A stretch of DNA of 64,000 nt from Polydactylus sextarius (lineage: Eukaryota > Chordata > Actinopteri > Polynemidae), in assembly GCA_016801845.1 (NCBI GenBank), contig CM028912.1, positions 7,625,501 through 7,689,500 on the forward strand. Direction: 5' to 3'. The notes under the pieces were generated by a model. It was not told where the DNA came from and ran no database searches. It worked only from the letters and a program-made list of their open reading frames with translations. The position numbers and the translations under genes are program-made. Of this stretch, positions 12,813 through 25,000 are shown one piece after another (within the stretch, counting starts at the first letter, position 1; each line of letters opens with the position of its first letter).

Positions 12813-14309
12813 GTACAGGGTACATATTGACTTTTATGCTGCTAAACAGCTGAACAGCTATGAAATAGCAACTTAATCACAGACCATAAAAACTATGTGG
12901 TAACTTCTCTCATTCCCAAACTGCAGCGGCTGCAGTGATTAAATTCAGTGTTTCATTTTTACAACTTTATCTGACCAAATAAACTCATCCATTCTGGCTG
13001 AAGAGAGAGAATGAGAACACTGGTAAAATTCAATTAAAATTTAGCTTCAGCACTAAAAGCATGTAAAATATGTAATTTTGTAAGATTTCTCAGAGTTTAT
13101 ATGTATTCAGGTCATTAAATTTTGGTTTCAAGTGCACAATTTATTCAACAATTATCTCACTGATGGTAACAAACTGTAAAGAAAAGCAGGGATGATAATG
13201 ACTGATGTAGAAGACATCAGTCTGTAAAGATCAGTAAAGATACAGTTTGAGTCATAGAATCCAGAGGCAGAAAAGAGAGAAAAAAAATGACAGGACTTGT
13301 TGAAACATCACATAAAAACTAGGGCTGTCAATCGACCCTGTCCTGTAGTGGCAAGCTTGTGTCATCAGGAGTGGTGTTTTATTAGCATTACAGGTACAAC
13401 ATGTCGTAATGCACAGAAGACAATTATCATCAGTCCAACTTTGACACTGACTGAGAAAACTAGACTAAAATGACTAAAACAAAAACTTATTTTCCAAGTC
13501 TTTATCCTTAAGGGTATATGTGCCATTAAACACAGGAGGACACAAATGTGTCTATAAATAGTTAGCATGCGTCACAAAAATGCTAAGAAATGTTAAAGTG
13601 TTTACATGTCAGCATAATGTGAATAAAATTGGCATGTACCACATCTTATTCTGACTATGATCTTTAGTTAGGTTAAGATAATGGAAAATCAGTTTACATG
13701 GTAGCATAGTATTCAGCACATCGTATTTTTCTGGTTAAGATCATATTATTCACATCCATGTAAACACAGTCACAATAAATACAGTCATTCAGTCCTAGTA
13801 CAGTAAGCTGTAGATTTAACTGTTTTTTTTCTCTCCAGTTGTTTATCTTCTCCTTAAATTCATTTTTCATCCTGAAGCACATGCTTTGTACACCTGGCAG
13901 AGTGAGTCAGCACCCTCTGGTAGAAGCTGTTGACTGTGACACTCTCTGACACATAAAACTTCAAATGAAGGCTCCCATACTCGGAGGCAAAGCCTTTCAG
14001 TGACTACTTGCTTGAGGGAAACATTCCTCTAAGTTACTATAGTGGATTATTTATGTGGGAAGACACGGTTCAGTTGTTCAGCTGACATAACTTGTGCTTG
14101 TCTTGGCCTGATTCTGAATAAAAAAACACCGCAGGTTAGTAAATACCTTTGGGGGCAGCCTCTCACCCTGGGAAATGTCACCACTTAGGCCGTGCAAAGA
14201 TATTAAACTGCTTCAAAGGTTTGGTTCACCTCTAAGGACAGATACATGTACAAATAGCTTTTTGTTTTTTGTCAAGAGTCAAGAGTAATACATGTCACTG
14301 TGTTTAACC
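12813..14309. other. Intergenic sequence, nothing recognised
   Basis: AT-rich with short spurious frames. Around 13321-13336 there is AGGGCTGTCAATCGA, which resembles the end of a common fish DNA transposon, but no partner end was found. Confidence 0.5.
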
Positions 14310-14497
14310 CAGTTCTTCTCAAATAGTGGGGCACGCCCCCGGTGCGATGCCGGGTGGGGGGGCGTATGACCCCAGGGAACATGCTTTTTTTGCCGTCCCA
14401 GAATAAAGTGTAAGTGCCCATCCACTACAGTAGGTGGCAGGGTTTTTTGCACCTGCATGTGCGCGCACACGCACGCACGCACACGCACGCGCACGCG

Positions 14498-14586
<89 letters not shown>

Positions 14587-14795
14587 CACAGAGCAACAGG
14601 TATGAAGCGCAGTAAACAAAAAAAACAAGAAAAATGGAAACATATTTAACAATGACGAAAAGAAAGGCGGAGAGAGACGGAGATAATGAGACAAACGAAA
14701 GTCTCCCAAAATCTAAGACTAGGAAATATGACGAATGTATGCAAATGCATAAAAAAAAATCAGCACAAATTGTTTTATTCATTTTTGTTTTGTAG
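14310..14795 (+). mobile_element. hAT-type element remnant with transposase N-terminus
   Basis: Begins CAGTTCTTCTCAAATAGTGG, a hAT-type terminal sequence, followed by a C/G-rich stretch, a long CA repeat, and an ATG-started 47-codon frame at 14652-14795. That frame starts MTKRKAERDGDNETNESLPK and contains SKTRKYDE, resembling the basic N-terminus of fish hAT (ZBED-like) transposases before a BED finger. The frame stops there, so the copy is broken. The far terminus was not found. Confidence 0.5.
14455..14585. repeat. (CA)n with mixed CG/CA alternating tract
   Basis: Pure (CA)n from about 14502 to 14585 (about 42 units), preceded by GCGC/ACGC units. Every step from 14455 to 14585 alternates purine and pyrimidine. 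It sits inside the hAT remnant. Confidence 0.95.
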
Positions 14796-15811
14796 GTTAA
14801 TGTGTTTTATACCGTAAGGCTGCAAATAACAGCCAAGTGGTGAATAGACGCTTGTCTCTTTTAAAAGCCCAGGGCAGCAACACATTTGGGCAATAAACTT
14901 CGGTCTTAAATAAAGGCTGGGTCTGATTTTCTCCCTATTGTTGAGTTTAGCTCATTCTAACTTCCCCACACCCAAACTAGAGCATGTGAGCGGAACGTGT
15001 GAAATATAGGTTTTCATCCAAAGGCCGGAGCAATCACTCCGTCTCGCTCTGGTTCCGCATTGATACTGCGAGTCTAGGACATGCACCAGTCTATGCGTAC
15101 TTTTGAAAAGATGGGGCTACATCGGACCGCATGCATTTAAAGACAGAGCTGACAGCTGATGTGCCATGCACACATGCCTGGTGTGAATTACACATGCACT
15201 CCAGTGTCCAGCTTCCTCCTCGCATCGCTCGCATGCTGTGCGGTGTGGATCCAGCCATAGATACTAGTTTTTTATTGATAAATGACAATGAAAGACTTAA
15301 AAACGTAACAATACCGGAATGCCGCGGTACTTCAGTACTTTGCCTTAAAAAATTAAACGCAATTTTATAGACAATTTTATAGACAAATGACTATCTATAG
15401 TCGCTGGGAGAAGGGGGGATGCGAAATGTTTTCTTCTTCCTAAGTGGGGCATAGCACTGATTTAACCCAAGGATTTCACTGTCAATAGAGCTGCTTTCTA
15501 TAAAAGAAATAGTCCAGATAAAATTGCTCAACACAGTAAAATATTTTTCATCCAAAGAAACATTTTTCCAATGCAGTGAGCACAGCAAATAGAAATTCTG
15601 GTCAGTGCAACTGTATCGGTGTGGTGCCACAAATTTGAAAGCCAGGTGTCCTAAAACCTGAAAAAACATAACAAGCCAGATGTGAGAATTTACATGTGCC
15701 GCTGTGTCATCGTATTCATACACCTCGGTCCTGTTGCTCATTTTGTTTTTAAAACAGCATCATCACAATGTGTTCAGCAAAACTACAGATGGAGAAAGAA
15801 ATGTCTTAAGT
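14796..15811. other. Intergenic sequence, probable old repeat debris
   Basis: No gene. An open minus-strand frame at 15391-15741 shows no recognised family. The stretch at 15310-15360 (GGAATGCCGCGGTACTTCAG) is repeat-like. Confidence 0.4.
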
Positions 15812-17822
15812 CAGTGGTTCCCAACCTTTTTTGGCTTGTGATCCCGTTTCAACATCACAAATTTCTTGCGACCCCAGAGGCATTGTTTTTCTAGAATCAG
15901 TTTTTGATCATGTTTGTTACACTGTGTTGCAAATACAGAGTAGCCAGATTAGTGCACATTGTGAAATTTTTTATTTTCCCTGATCACATGTACAGTTAGG
16001 CGAGCTTGGTTTTACAAGGCTGAATATTAATACTGAACAAACAATCAAAAACAATGAATTTGGGAAAAAAGAGCTACTGCAGCATTTTAAACCAGCCAAA
16101 ATAAAGATTTGAAAGATGGAAAGTATGACAGTGCTTCAGTTCTGCCTTTGTCATGTCTGTGTCACACCGCGGTGAGGTTGGTCTTGTCCTGGGTTTTTTG
16201 TCTTGTCATTTCCTGTTTTATTTTAAAAGTCTAAGGCTGCATCCAAATATCCCTACTAGCCTATTACGTAGTAGGCAAACATGAGTAAGTGACGATCTAG
16301 TACATCTGAATACCTTGGTGTGCTTTGAGTAGTAGGCAAAAGGTTCCCAGATGACTTACTTCTTCCGCTAGGATTTTGCAGTATGCAAGCAATGTACACT
16401 ACACTATCCCAGAAGTCACCAGGAGGTTGAAAACCGTAGAAGAAATTTTGCCCGCTAAAAGTGACATCTGATACTTACTCGGATTAATTAATTACTTATA
16501 GTAAATAGTGATCGACAACCACATCTGTTAGTTTGTTAGTAAATGGAGACAGCGGCCAGGGAGAGATTATTTTGATATTTTTACAATTTTATTTAAAGTT
16601 TGTTTAGTTTAACAAGGGAACAACAAAAGGGTCAAATATCCTGTGAAGTATAACTCCTTTTCCAACCCTTTCTATACAAACCTTAAAAAGGCAAATGCAG
16701 AGTGTTCAGTAAATAAAAGCCACTTGTACTTCAGTAAATAAAACATGTCCATAGTAGTTCACGTCACCAATGTGAGTAAAAAATTGCCACTATGACTGCG
16801 ATGCTAACTAGCCGTGGTAGCTAATCCTCCGCTTCAAGCTGTAAAATCATGACGTTGATGTAAACATCTGGGTCACAAAACAGGCAAGATGGCGGCGTTG
16901 TAGTACGTCCGAATTGTGCCTACTACTGGCTGGTTGATATGTAGTAGCTACTACTGCAACGGTCGAGTGGTAGGCACTCAGTAGTAGCAGTGCGTACTAA
17001 GGATTCAGATGCAGCCTAACTCTCCTCTTGTTTCAGGTCACTTGCCTTTCCTCGTGTGTTACCTCTGTCATCCCTGATTCCTGATTGTGTCCACCTGTTT
17101 CCCATTACCCTCATGTGCTCAAATAGTCTGTCTCCCTTTGTCCTGTGCCAATGTGTTTCATCTTCCATTGATAACCCAGTCACAGCCATAGAATTTCCTT
17201 CTCACAGCATTTTGCCAGGATCCTCACATTGAGCAACCTTTTGTTTTGTAAGTTTTAGTAGCACTTTATCACCATAGTTTAGGTTTTTCATAGCCTGTCT
17301 TGCTGTCTCCTTGTCGAGAGGATTCCTGCCTTGCTCTAAGAAATAAAACCTGTTACTTCAGACACCTCTGCATCTGAGTCCTGCTTTGAGTCTTGGCCTG
17401 ACAGTCTGGTGTCGGGTGTGATGGAGCTTCTTATCCTTTTTCCAAAAAATCATTGTAGAAAAAGGATAAGACAAGGTGAAAATGTTCATCATATCGAATT
17501 TAATCATTTCATTTTTTTTCTATTCATTTTAGAAAAATGATTGGATTAGATGAATTTTCTGCGACTATTGTGAAAAATTCATCAAAGCATCGTAGTGTCA
17601 TTGACAGCAACAGCTGCCTCAAAGAAACAACTTGATTTATATTCATGAAAGAATATAGTTGTTTAAGGTTGTGTGTGGTGTTGTTAAAAATAACTTTTAA
17701 AAGAATAATTAGTTGGAAAAAATATTTTTATCAGTAATTGCTTTTTTTTTTCCAATTAAAATGTTTTTTTTTTTTTTTCGATTACTAGACATTTCAGGCA
17801 ACCCCAAGGTTGAAAAACACTG
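15812..17822. mobile_element. Non-autonomous hAT-like element with 8-bp target duplication
   Basis: The left end is CAGTGGTTCCCAACCTTTTT. The right end, read in reverse complement, is CAGTGTTTTTCAACCTTGGG. These imperfect terminal inverted repeats start with the hAT-typical CAGTG. The flanks are TCTTAAGT (15804-15811) and TCTTAAAT (17823-17830), an 8-bp duplication with one mismatch, as expected for hAT. Length is 2011 bp including a nested element; no transposase frame is recognisable, so it is non-autonomous. Confidence 0.8.
16235..17016. mobile_element. Harbinger-like MITE nested in the hAT-like element
   Basis: The ends are GGCTGCATCCAAATATCC on the left and its inverted relative GGCTGCATCTGAATCC on the right, flanked on both sides by TAA (16232-16234 and 17017-17019). 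A 3-bp TWA duplication with GGC...-type ends fits PIF/Harbinger. It is 782 bp, without a transposase frame, and contains repeated GTAGTAGGC-like motifs. Confidence 0.65.
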
Positions 17823-18547
17823 TCTTAAATCCTTTCTAAAGAATTATTCAGTGACTTTGATGGACAGAAGCATCATGGAACAATGTGACAGAAACTTCCT
17901 AGTGTTTTAGGAAAAAGACAAATGCTAATTATTCAACAGCAAAATTTGCCGATGTGCATCTGTAAATGCCACTGCTACAAGGAACCATCAGACAGCTTGA
18001 GCTCCTCCCCCAGTGCAATGGATGGTCAAGTCCACACTAAGCTGAAGCATCTTGGCACCTTAAGCATCTTACCTTGGATGCTGCCACTTAGTTACTTCCA
18101 GGTCACTAAGGAAGCTTATCAAACAAAAAGAAATAATTTGACTGCAATTCTGGTACTTGCATTACCCACAATACAACCCAACTGCTACTTGAGAAGCAAA
18201 CCTGAAACAGAGATGAGGGGGAAAAAAAGCCACACGGGTCTGGTCAGCTCACTTCTGTCCAACTCCACATCCAGGTATTTTCAGACCTCAAATCCAAACG
18301 ATGTTGACTCAACTGACATCACTTGAGGCAGTTTCTCCGGGACCTGTAAACAACAGACTAACAGATGAAACAGTCACACTTCTTATCTAAGGTTAAAATT
18401 TAACATTGAGATTACTTTATGGTTTACTTTATACACTTTGACGCATTGCAGTACATCAACATGACCAGTGTGTCAGTATAGTATATAATGATAAAACACT
18501 TTTGTATAACACACATACATGCATGCACGCACATCCATAAAGACTGG
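17823..18547. other. Intergenic gap between hAT element and myo16 3' end
   Basis: Contains an open plus-strand frame (17922-18326) without recognisable family, splice context or regulatory signals, so I do not call it a gene. The GT-rich downstream element of the myo16 poly(A) site lies at its right end. Confidence 0.45.
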
Positions 18548-18564
18548 CATTGACACAATTGTGC

Positions 18565-18570
18565 TTTATT
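18565..18570 (-). promoter_or_regulatory. Poly(A) signal AATAAA for myo16
   Basis: The minus strand reads AGCAATAAAGCAC here. It is followed within 20-60 nt by a strongly GT-rich stretch (GGATGTGCGTGCATGCATG, then TATGTGTGTT), the layout expected of a cleavage and polyadenylation site. It is the only clear AATAAA in sense orientation between the stop codon and 18.5 kb that I found. Confidence 0.6.
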
Positions 18571-20352
18571 GCTGTACAGGTACAGTACTTATAAAACATT
18601 GGGAACATAATAATTATGAAATATCACATACAATCTTTTTCTTTCCACAAACACGTGTGTATGCAGGTTAAAACATACTGTATGTAATGTACCAAAAAAA
18701 AAAAAAAAAAATACAATAAAAAAACAAAAAACAAAACAACAACATTATGAAAGGCAGTGAGATGCCCCTGTTCAGGTGCTAAAATATCGTGTCTCTCTGG
18801 ACAACTATACATGGACTTGGGACAGTAAAATGGCCGTTCTGCACTGGCGGTAGCACCAGAGAGCTGATCTCAGAGCAGAGGATTCCTGACTAACGGAGAT
18901 GACTGGCAGTAACGTGGCTGCCAGAGTTCGGTATGCTTATGAGAGACAGAGCCAGGTCATCGGGGATGTGATGGAGCTGATAAGTTGCGGTGAGCGGTCC
19001 AGCTAAAGGTGAATATGGACAGATGATGAGTGTTTAGACGAGACGCGGGAGACAGTGCAGTGATTCACAGTGCAGTGGGAAGCAGTTCTTCACATTAGAC
19101 AGCTTTTTAAAAAAAACAAAAAACAAAAAAAAAATCCTCTAAGCATGAGCACATTATAGGGGGCCAAAACGTGGTCATGCAAGGTAGAAAGCAATGATAT
19201 GCTTTAAAGACAATAAAAAAACCATATCATTTCCTCATTTCATGATTTCAGTAAACATGTTTATACATAAAACCATTATGCATGAGACTTAACCACAACC
19301 CTGATCATTACACAGAGGCTATACAGAGGGTCTTTCGCTGGTATTGGCAAAGTTGACTAGCTTGATCTTGGTTAACGTCTTTTATATTTGACCACAGATG
19401 AGTTTAAATCTTTATGTGAGTGAGCTAAATCGCATCAATGAAAATGTCTCGACTTATAGTAGTTCTGCAATGCAGCACTACTCATGCAACCCCACTCACA
19501 GCAAGTGAAGTGTGAATCATGGAGTGAATCGATAAGTTATTGTGCTTTTTTTAAAAGAAAAAAAATTAACTGCATACATAACTTTTGAGGACAATAATCA
19601 CATTAAGCAGTCAGGTACACTCTTTAGTTACAGGCGCATGTTCCAGTAATAATAATAATTATACACAGGGTTTCATTGATGTGCACAGGCAGTGAGATAA
19701 AAATCTGCATCTATACATTCAGCCAGTCAAAAATGCAGCGCAGCTGATTCTCCATCTCTGTTGTGAATATCAGTGGTCTCCTCCAATTCCTCTTGAATAT
19801 TTGTGCACCTTCACGCATCGACGGTGGCTGACATCGATCCCGTGATGTGCTGCTAATTCGTAAGGCCAGATCAATCAGACACATTGTGGGTGATCAGTGG
19901 GAATGAGAAATCAATTAGAGCTATTGATACTTCGTGGCTCTAACAATTCAGACCGATCTTCAAAGATCAAACTCCTTGTCGAGACACACCCAGCCCATTA
20001 CAGAAGTCAACACGACATCACATAAACACTGTGCAATAAAACATCCATATACAATGAAAATATCTTCCTTGCATTACAGGAAAAAACAATAGGGTCGAGA
20101 GGGGGGAAAACAAATAATATTAAATAGAATATAAAGAATTTCATAGCCATAGACAATCATTCTGGAAAAAAAAAGATATTCACATTTTAAAATAAACCTC
20201 TTCTCTTTACCTTAGTCATTGCATCTAACCCAAGACATTCTTAATTCTCAGTTTCACCATCATAGACAGTATTATCTCATTTCTTCCTTGTCTTTCAGTT
20301 CAATCTGTGCTTTTCTGCCATAGTAAAAGCTACAACATACGACACTAGTCAC

Positions 20353-20360
20353 TATTTACA
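20353..20360 (-). promoter_or_regulatory. Pumilio-type element UGUAAAUA in 3' UTR
   Basis: The minus strand reads TGTAAATA, an exact match to UGUANAUA, the recognition motif of PUM proteins. It lies inside the inferred 3' UTR in the sense orientation. A single 8-mer match can occur by chance. Confidence 0.3.
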
Positions 20361-20365
20361 TAGCG

Positions 20366-20379
20366 GTTACCATGGAAAC
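20366..20379. promoter_or_regulatory. X-box-like motif GTTACCATGGAAAC
   Basis: Matches the RFX palindrome with one half perfect (GTTACC) and the other one base off. It lies within the inferred myo16 3' UTR, a few bases from the Pumilio-type element. Confidence 0.25.
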
Positions 20380-21899
20380 ACCCGTAGAGCCGGTTTGATC
20401 CATTAGGAAGGTGGTAGTGGGGTCAAAGACCAAGGTTGGAAGGGGGTCAGTTTGTTGGGGTCAAATGTGGAGATGAAGAGAGGACAGGACAGTGATGGGC
20501 ATCAGTGAGGAATCTGTACAAGAATCGAGTTCATCTGTGCGTGAGTTCCTGAGCTCTGCACAGTCTCCTGAACAACACTGAACATGTAAATATGTTCAGA
20601 TGTTGATGAGACACAATGAGAGTTAAATTGCTACGTTTCAAGTGTAGACTTGTGTTTTTTGTCCCCCTCTTTTCAACATGTTCTTTTGACCTGTTTAGAA
20701 ACGGTTGTCACTGAACCGCAGTGACAGCTACGATTTGGTCATTTTGTCTCTGTACATACATGAATATATGGGGACTATTGTATACATTAGTTTTTTATAA
20801 CTATACTTGTTAGTTTAGACATAATTTTCACAAGTTGTGTCACTTTGGCACAGTTTCATGTTCACAACATGAACTATATACCTCACAGCTAAAGCTTTGT
20901 TATTTTAGCTTTATCTCTTAAAAACCAGAGCAGGTTTTTTCTTTTTTTTTTTTTTTGTTGGATCCTTTTTTCATAGTAAAGGTAAGTGCAGTAGTTGCAT
21001 TTGGCCAGAGGGTTTTGTTCCTCAAAGGCTGGTGGTAACAATGGGGAGAAGTGCACCTTGGGATATTACTGAGGTTACCCTGACCCCTGGTCATACGTTG
21101 CCAGGGCTGCAGTAGCACTGCGCGCAAGCGTGAGAGGACAAGTGAGAGCTGTGTACCTGAAGAAGGTCCCATGTCTATGCCAGAAGTCTGATGCTAAAAA
21201 CTGAAGATGTCCGAAGGCTTCGGTTGACTTGTAAACTTTAGAGAGGTCTGAGACTTCGGGTGGGTGCACGCATAAACAGACACACACACAAGCCCTCGTG
21301 GGAACATCACAGGACAACTTGTCAAGTATAATCAGCACCATGTTTTTGGGCGGAGCTCCTTTGTGTGTAGCAGTACATCATGATAGGCTAGAATACAAAC
21401 AGACTGAGAGGGCCGTTTAATATCTGTCTACCACAAAAACAGCTACTCCTCTTAAATCCATCGACAGACATCAGAAACTTGATCTCAGAAGATATGAGAT
21501 AAATAATGTCATCATTATTTTTCTGACTGTTTGTTTTGTTAGAAAAATATTTGATCACAAAATAAATGCCAGCTCCTTATGAACCTCTACTGTGTTTGCT
21601 TTTCACTCCTTTTTCATAGATAACACTTGACAATGTCACACAGTGCTGCGTTTCTATCATATCGGATGGGACTTCCTCCACAGTCAAGGTCAAAGGCAGA
21701 GAAGCAGAACCTTCAGCCCAGGGACTCGGCTCATGCCTTGTGGCTTAAAGCTTCAGCCGAGCCTCTGGGTGTTGAGGTTACTTGGTCCACATTTTTTTTT
21801 AAAAAAGGGGGCAAAAAGTAAAGCGCATGTGTGTGTGGTTGAAGAGAAAGAAGGGGAGGAACTTCATAGCCAATTCATGTGACTATATCACACATTATG

Positions 21900-22070
21900 T
21901 CATGGAGAGGCCTTTCTGTTGGTCCAGAGCAGTGTGGGGGGCAGGGATGGGGACTGAGGTGGACGATGCCTCCAGTCCCTCGGCCCTTCACACTGCGCTC
22001 GCCGCCACCGTAGAAGCTCCCCCAGGGCGGTGCTTTCATCCCCATTGGACAGACGCAACCGCTGGAACAC
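21900..22070 (-). CDS. myo16: myo16 exon 24: last coding exon, C-terminus and stop
   Basis: 171 bp including the TGA at 21900-21902. It encodes VFQRLRLSNGDESTALGELL then RWRRAQCEGPRDWRHR, aligned to the conserved QLRLSENES.ALQELL.WRRK.CE..QDW block of mammalian MYO16 (from memory). It ends after a short Pro-rich segment (NRKASP). The C-terminus is about 15-20 residues shorter than the mammalian one I recall. The acceptor is CTCTCCTCCAG|GTGTTC. It is separated from exon 23 by a 6-kb intron. Confidence 0.9.
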   Translation of the reverse strand: MFQRLRLSNGDESTALGELLRWRRAQCEGPRDWRHRPPQSPSLPPTLLWTNRKASP

Positions 22071-25000
22071 CTGGAGGAGAGATGGAGGAAGAGCGGACAG
22101 AAAAGAAGAAAATGTATCAACATCCAGATCACACTCTGAATAACAGCTTTCTCCAGAGAGGATGGATAAGCAGATGATCGAAAGCAGAGATGACAACACT
22201 GTGGTTGAAGGAAGCAGATAGAGGAGAGAATGTATGACAAGTGCTGGTTTTATGAAACAAAACTTAATTCTTCTCCTTTCTTATCTTGTCAAAGCAAAGT
22301 GACCAGAGAAACAGCCGAAATACATTTAAAGTATAATCTTCTAATCTTGTTTCTATGAGATTATAACCTACAGAGCGAGAAAAACAGAACGGCCCTGAGA
22401 GAGCCAGTAAACAGTGGCTCAGTTTCTCTTCTTATGAGAGTTTTTCTCATGAATCAGTCTAATGAGCCACTCAGAGATGAATCTGATCCTGGCACAGAGC
22501 CATCTCATGAGACCATTGACACAGCAGCAAGTGGAGGGAATCCCTTCGTTGACTGACTCTGGAGCCTCTGTACCATAGATCACTTCAAAGACGGTTTTTT
22601 GATTATAGTGGAGACTCTTGTAAAGAGAGTACCTCCAAGTGGCTCTTCTACTTTTTCACATACAATCAGGTCAAATATAAAGAGTGTAAATGCGTACACA
22701 AAAGGCTGTATCCAGCATATCATCAACCATCTACTAGTCAATATCCAGGTAAATCAATCAGAAAGGGATTCCAATCTCCCTCAGTCAGTAATACCCGCAA
22801 CAAGACTGAGTCTTGATGATCCAGATCAGATTAGGAACTGGAGCATATACAAACTGTTCCTTCATGCTCAGAGATGAGATTTAAAGGATAAGCCAGGCAG
22901 TAGTTTACTGTGTATTTTTCCTGCTCCCATGAAAACACCAAAAGAAAAAAACTGTTTCTGACTCACTGTGTTTTCTGGCTTCTCCACCTAGTTCGTAGCA
23001 CTGAGCCATCATGGGCCTGCTGGATCATACTGAACATGTAAATCTTGAAGAATGGCTAATACACATTTGGTGAACAGTGAAAATTTGTGGCAACCGGACT
23101 TACTTGGGATCGACTCAAAATAAAGTCAAAGTGTCCATGTTGATCATAACTAAGGAACATGTCATCCTGTTTAAGAGTGCAGCTTACTGCTGTTTTAAAT
23201 ACCTTTTCAATGACAGTGAAGCTCCATGACACAGAGGAATCAGCTAAATCGGGCTATGACTACACAGACACACTTGGTCAAGTCTTTTCATTGATGACAA
23301 CAATAAACAAATACAGAGATTAACCACAATATTAAAACCTGTTCCAAGTTTTAATGCTGAATGTATAATCAGCCTTATCCTTTCCTATTCTCACAAACAA
23401 TTATTCTGCAATCTCAATTTTTCACAATTTGTTTACTTGTTTCCCAACCTCTTTTTTCCATGTCTGCTGGGGTCAAAGCAGAGCGCTAAATTACATTAAA
23501 AGCACAATATGCCCATTCTATATTTTGACATATATGTACATCCGGATCACACCACACACACATAGACAAAGACACACACAGACAAACACAAACACAGACA
23601 CACACACACACGCCGACTGCCTGCACAAGCACAATACTCAGTGACCTAATCCATAATTTACACCTCCCTGCCAGGCTATTCTCTGCACTGGCGCCGGTCA
23701 GGAACACCATGTCCTCCTGCAATGCATGACTTTACATGGAGACATGGACACACACACGCACACACAAACACACACACACATTGGACAGTGTTGTCAATAC
23801 ACTTTTGATCATATAAGGCACTTTAACTTAGGTGCTTTTACTTTAGAATTTATTTGTAAAACCTGGAGGGAACCACCTGACTCAAACTTTCTGGGCATTA
23901 TTTTTCAACTTACTTGTATCTGAAACAACACAGAGTTCTTTTGAATCCCCTTATAAGATTAAAAAACTAATGAAATTATTTAAAATAATATAAAATTGTG
24001 GTGTAAATGAAACATTTTCTGTGAGCCCTTAGGCATTTCCTTCCACCCTTCAAATGTCTTCCTATCTCAGAAATCTTTACCACACCCTTGTCCTTAAGAG
24101 TCTGGGGGATGGAGCTAAAAATCTTGAAATCCAAATGTACATGTTAATGGGCTGGTAATGTTATGGTAATAATATGATAATATAGGATGACAAGTAGTCA
24201 CTCCAAACTGTCACTCAAGCCTTCGATGTCCTGAAGCTATGGGGTGTGACAATAACCTCTAAGCTTCTCAACACGCAACATACACAAATTCCAGTGCCAA
24301 ACAACTGCACAAGCTTGTGCAGATACACTTCAACATGTGCACAGAAAAAAAATATACCTGTTTTCTGACTGATCCTATCCAGAGGTATGATTTCATAGCA
24401 TCAACACCGTGCACAGAATAAAAGTAAAATCACAATGAAATGGTGCATTTGATACATGAGGTGCTGCAGATTTCACTGTTTGCACAAACACTCACACTCA
24501 AGTAGGTGAAGATTTTTGTTTTTTGTTTTTTTTTTTCAAACAAAGTCGCTTAAATAGCTCATGTTTGTAGAACGAATTTACCCATGTTGTTGGATGGGAG
24601 GATTGTGCAATGGATGTTTGCAGAGTGGGAGAGATGTTTGTGATCATTGACAACCTATTTGTGAGCTTTTTCCTGGAAATTTCACCACATAGAGTAGGTG
24701 ACGTGTGGATTTCGGAGAAGCTGGCAGGGTACTTTTACTCACATGTATGTCCCCACTCCCCATTATGTTAGTTTTGCTTGTTTACACTGAACCAAACAAA
24801 GCGGACATAATGCCGCCCCGGTGAGTGACTATAGATTGTATGCCAGCGTTCAGGAATCAGAGACGTGACATGTAACACGTCAGTGTCGGCCTTTTAAACA
24901 GACTTCGATTTTTGGCTCTGTGACCACCCACCTCTACTGCCGCCATAAAGGTGGAACAACTATTCCCCCCACCCACCCACCCACCATACAGAATTACATG

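Larger units (their letters stand above)
18548..21899 (-). other. myo16: myo16 3' untranslated region (probable)
   Basis: About 3.35 kb between the stop codon and the first convincing poly(A) signal. No coding sequence is apparent on either strand. It is AT-rich with T and A runs. A Pumilio-type UGUAAAUA sits at 20353-20360 in the sense orientation. The 3' edge is inferred from the poly(A) signal. Transcript evidence would be needed to exclude a shorter UTR or a further spliced exon. Confidence 0.6.

Noticed and set aside
14279..14782. Cys/Val-rich open frame (minus) and His/Thr-rich frames (plus)
   Set aside because: They are the translation of the (CA)n repeat and have no independent support.
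15391..15741. 116-codon minus-strand frame as a gene or hAT transposase part
   Set aside because: No motif of any transposase or other family could be recognised.
17922..18326. 134-codon plus-strand frame as a gene
   Set aside because: No recognisable family, no splice or start context and average composition; likely chance next to a transposon.
34..18540. A neighbouring gene such as irs2 in the 3' flank
   Set aside because: In mammals IRS2 follows MYO16, but no exon-like frame with recognisable domains is present here.
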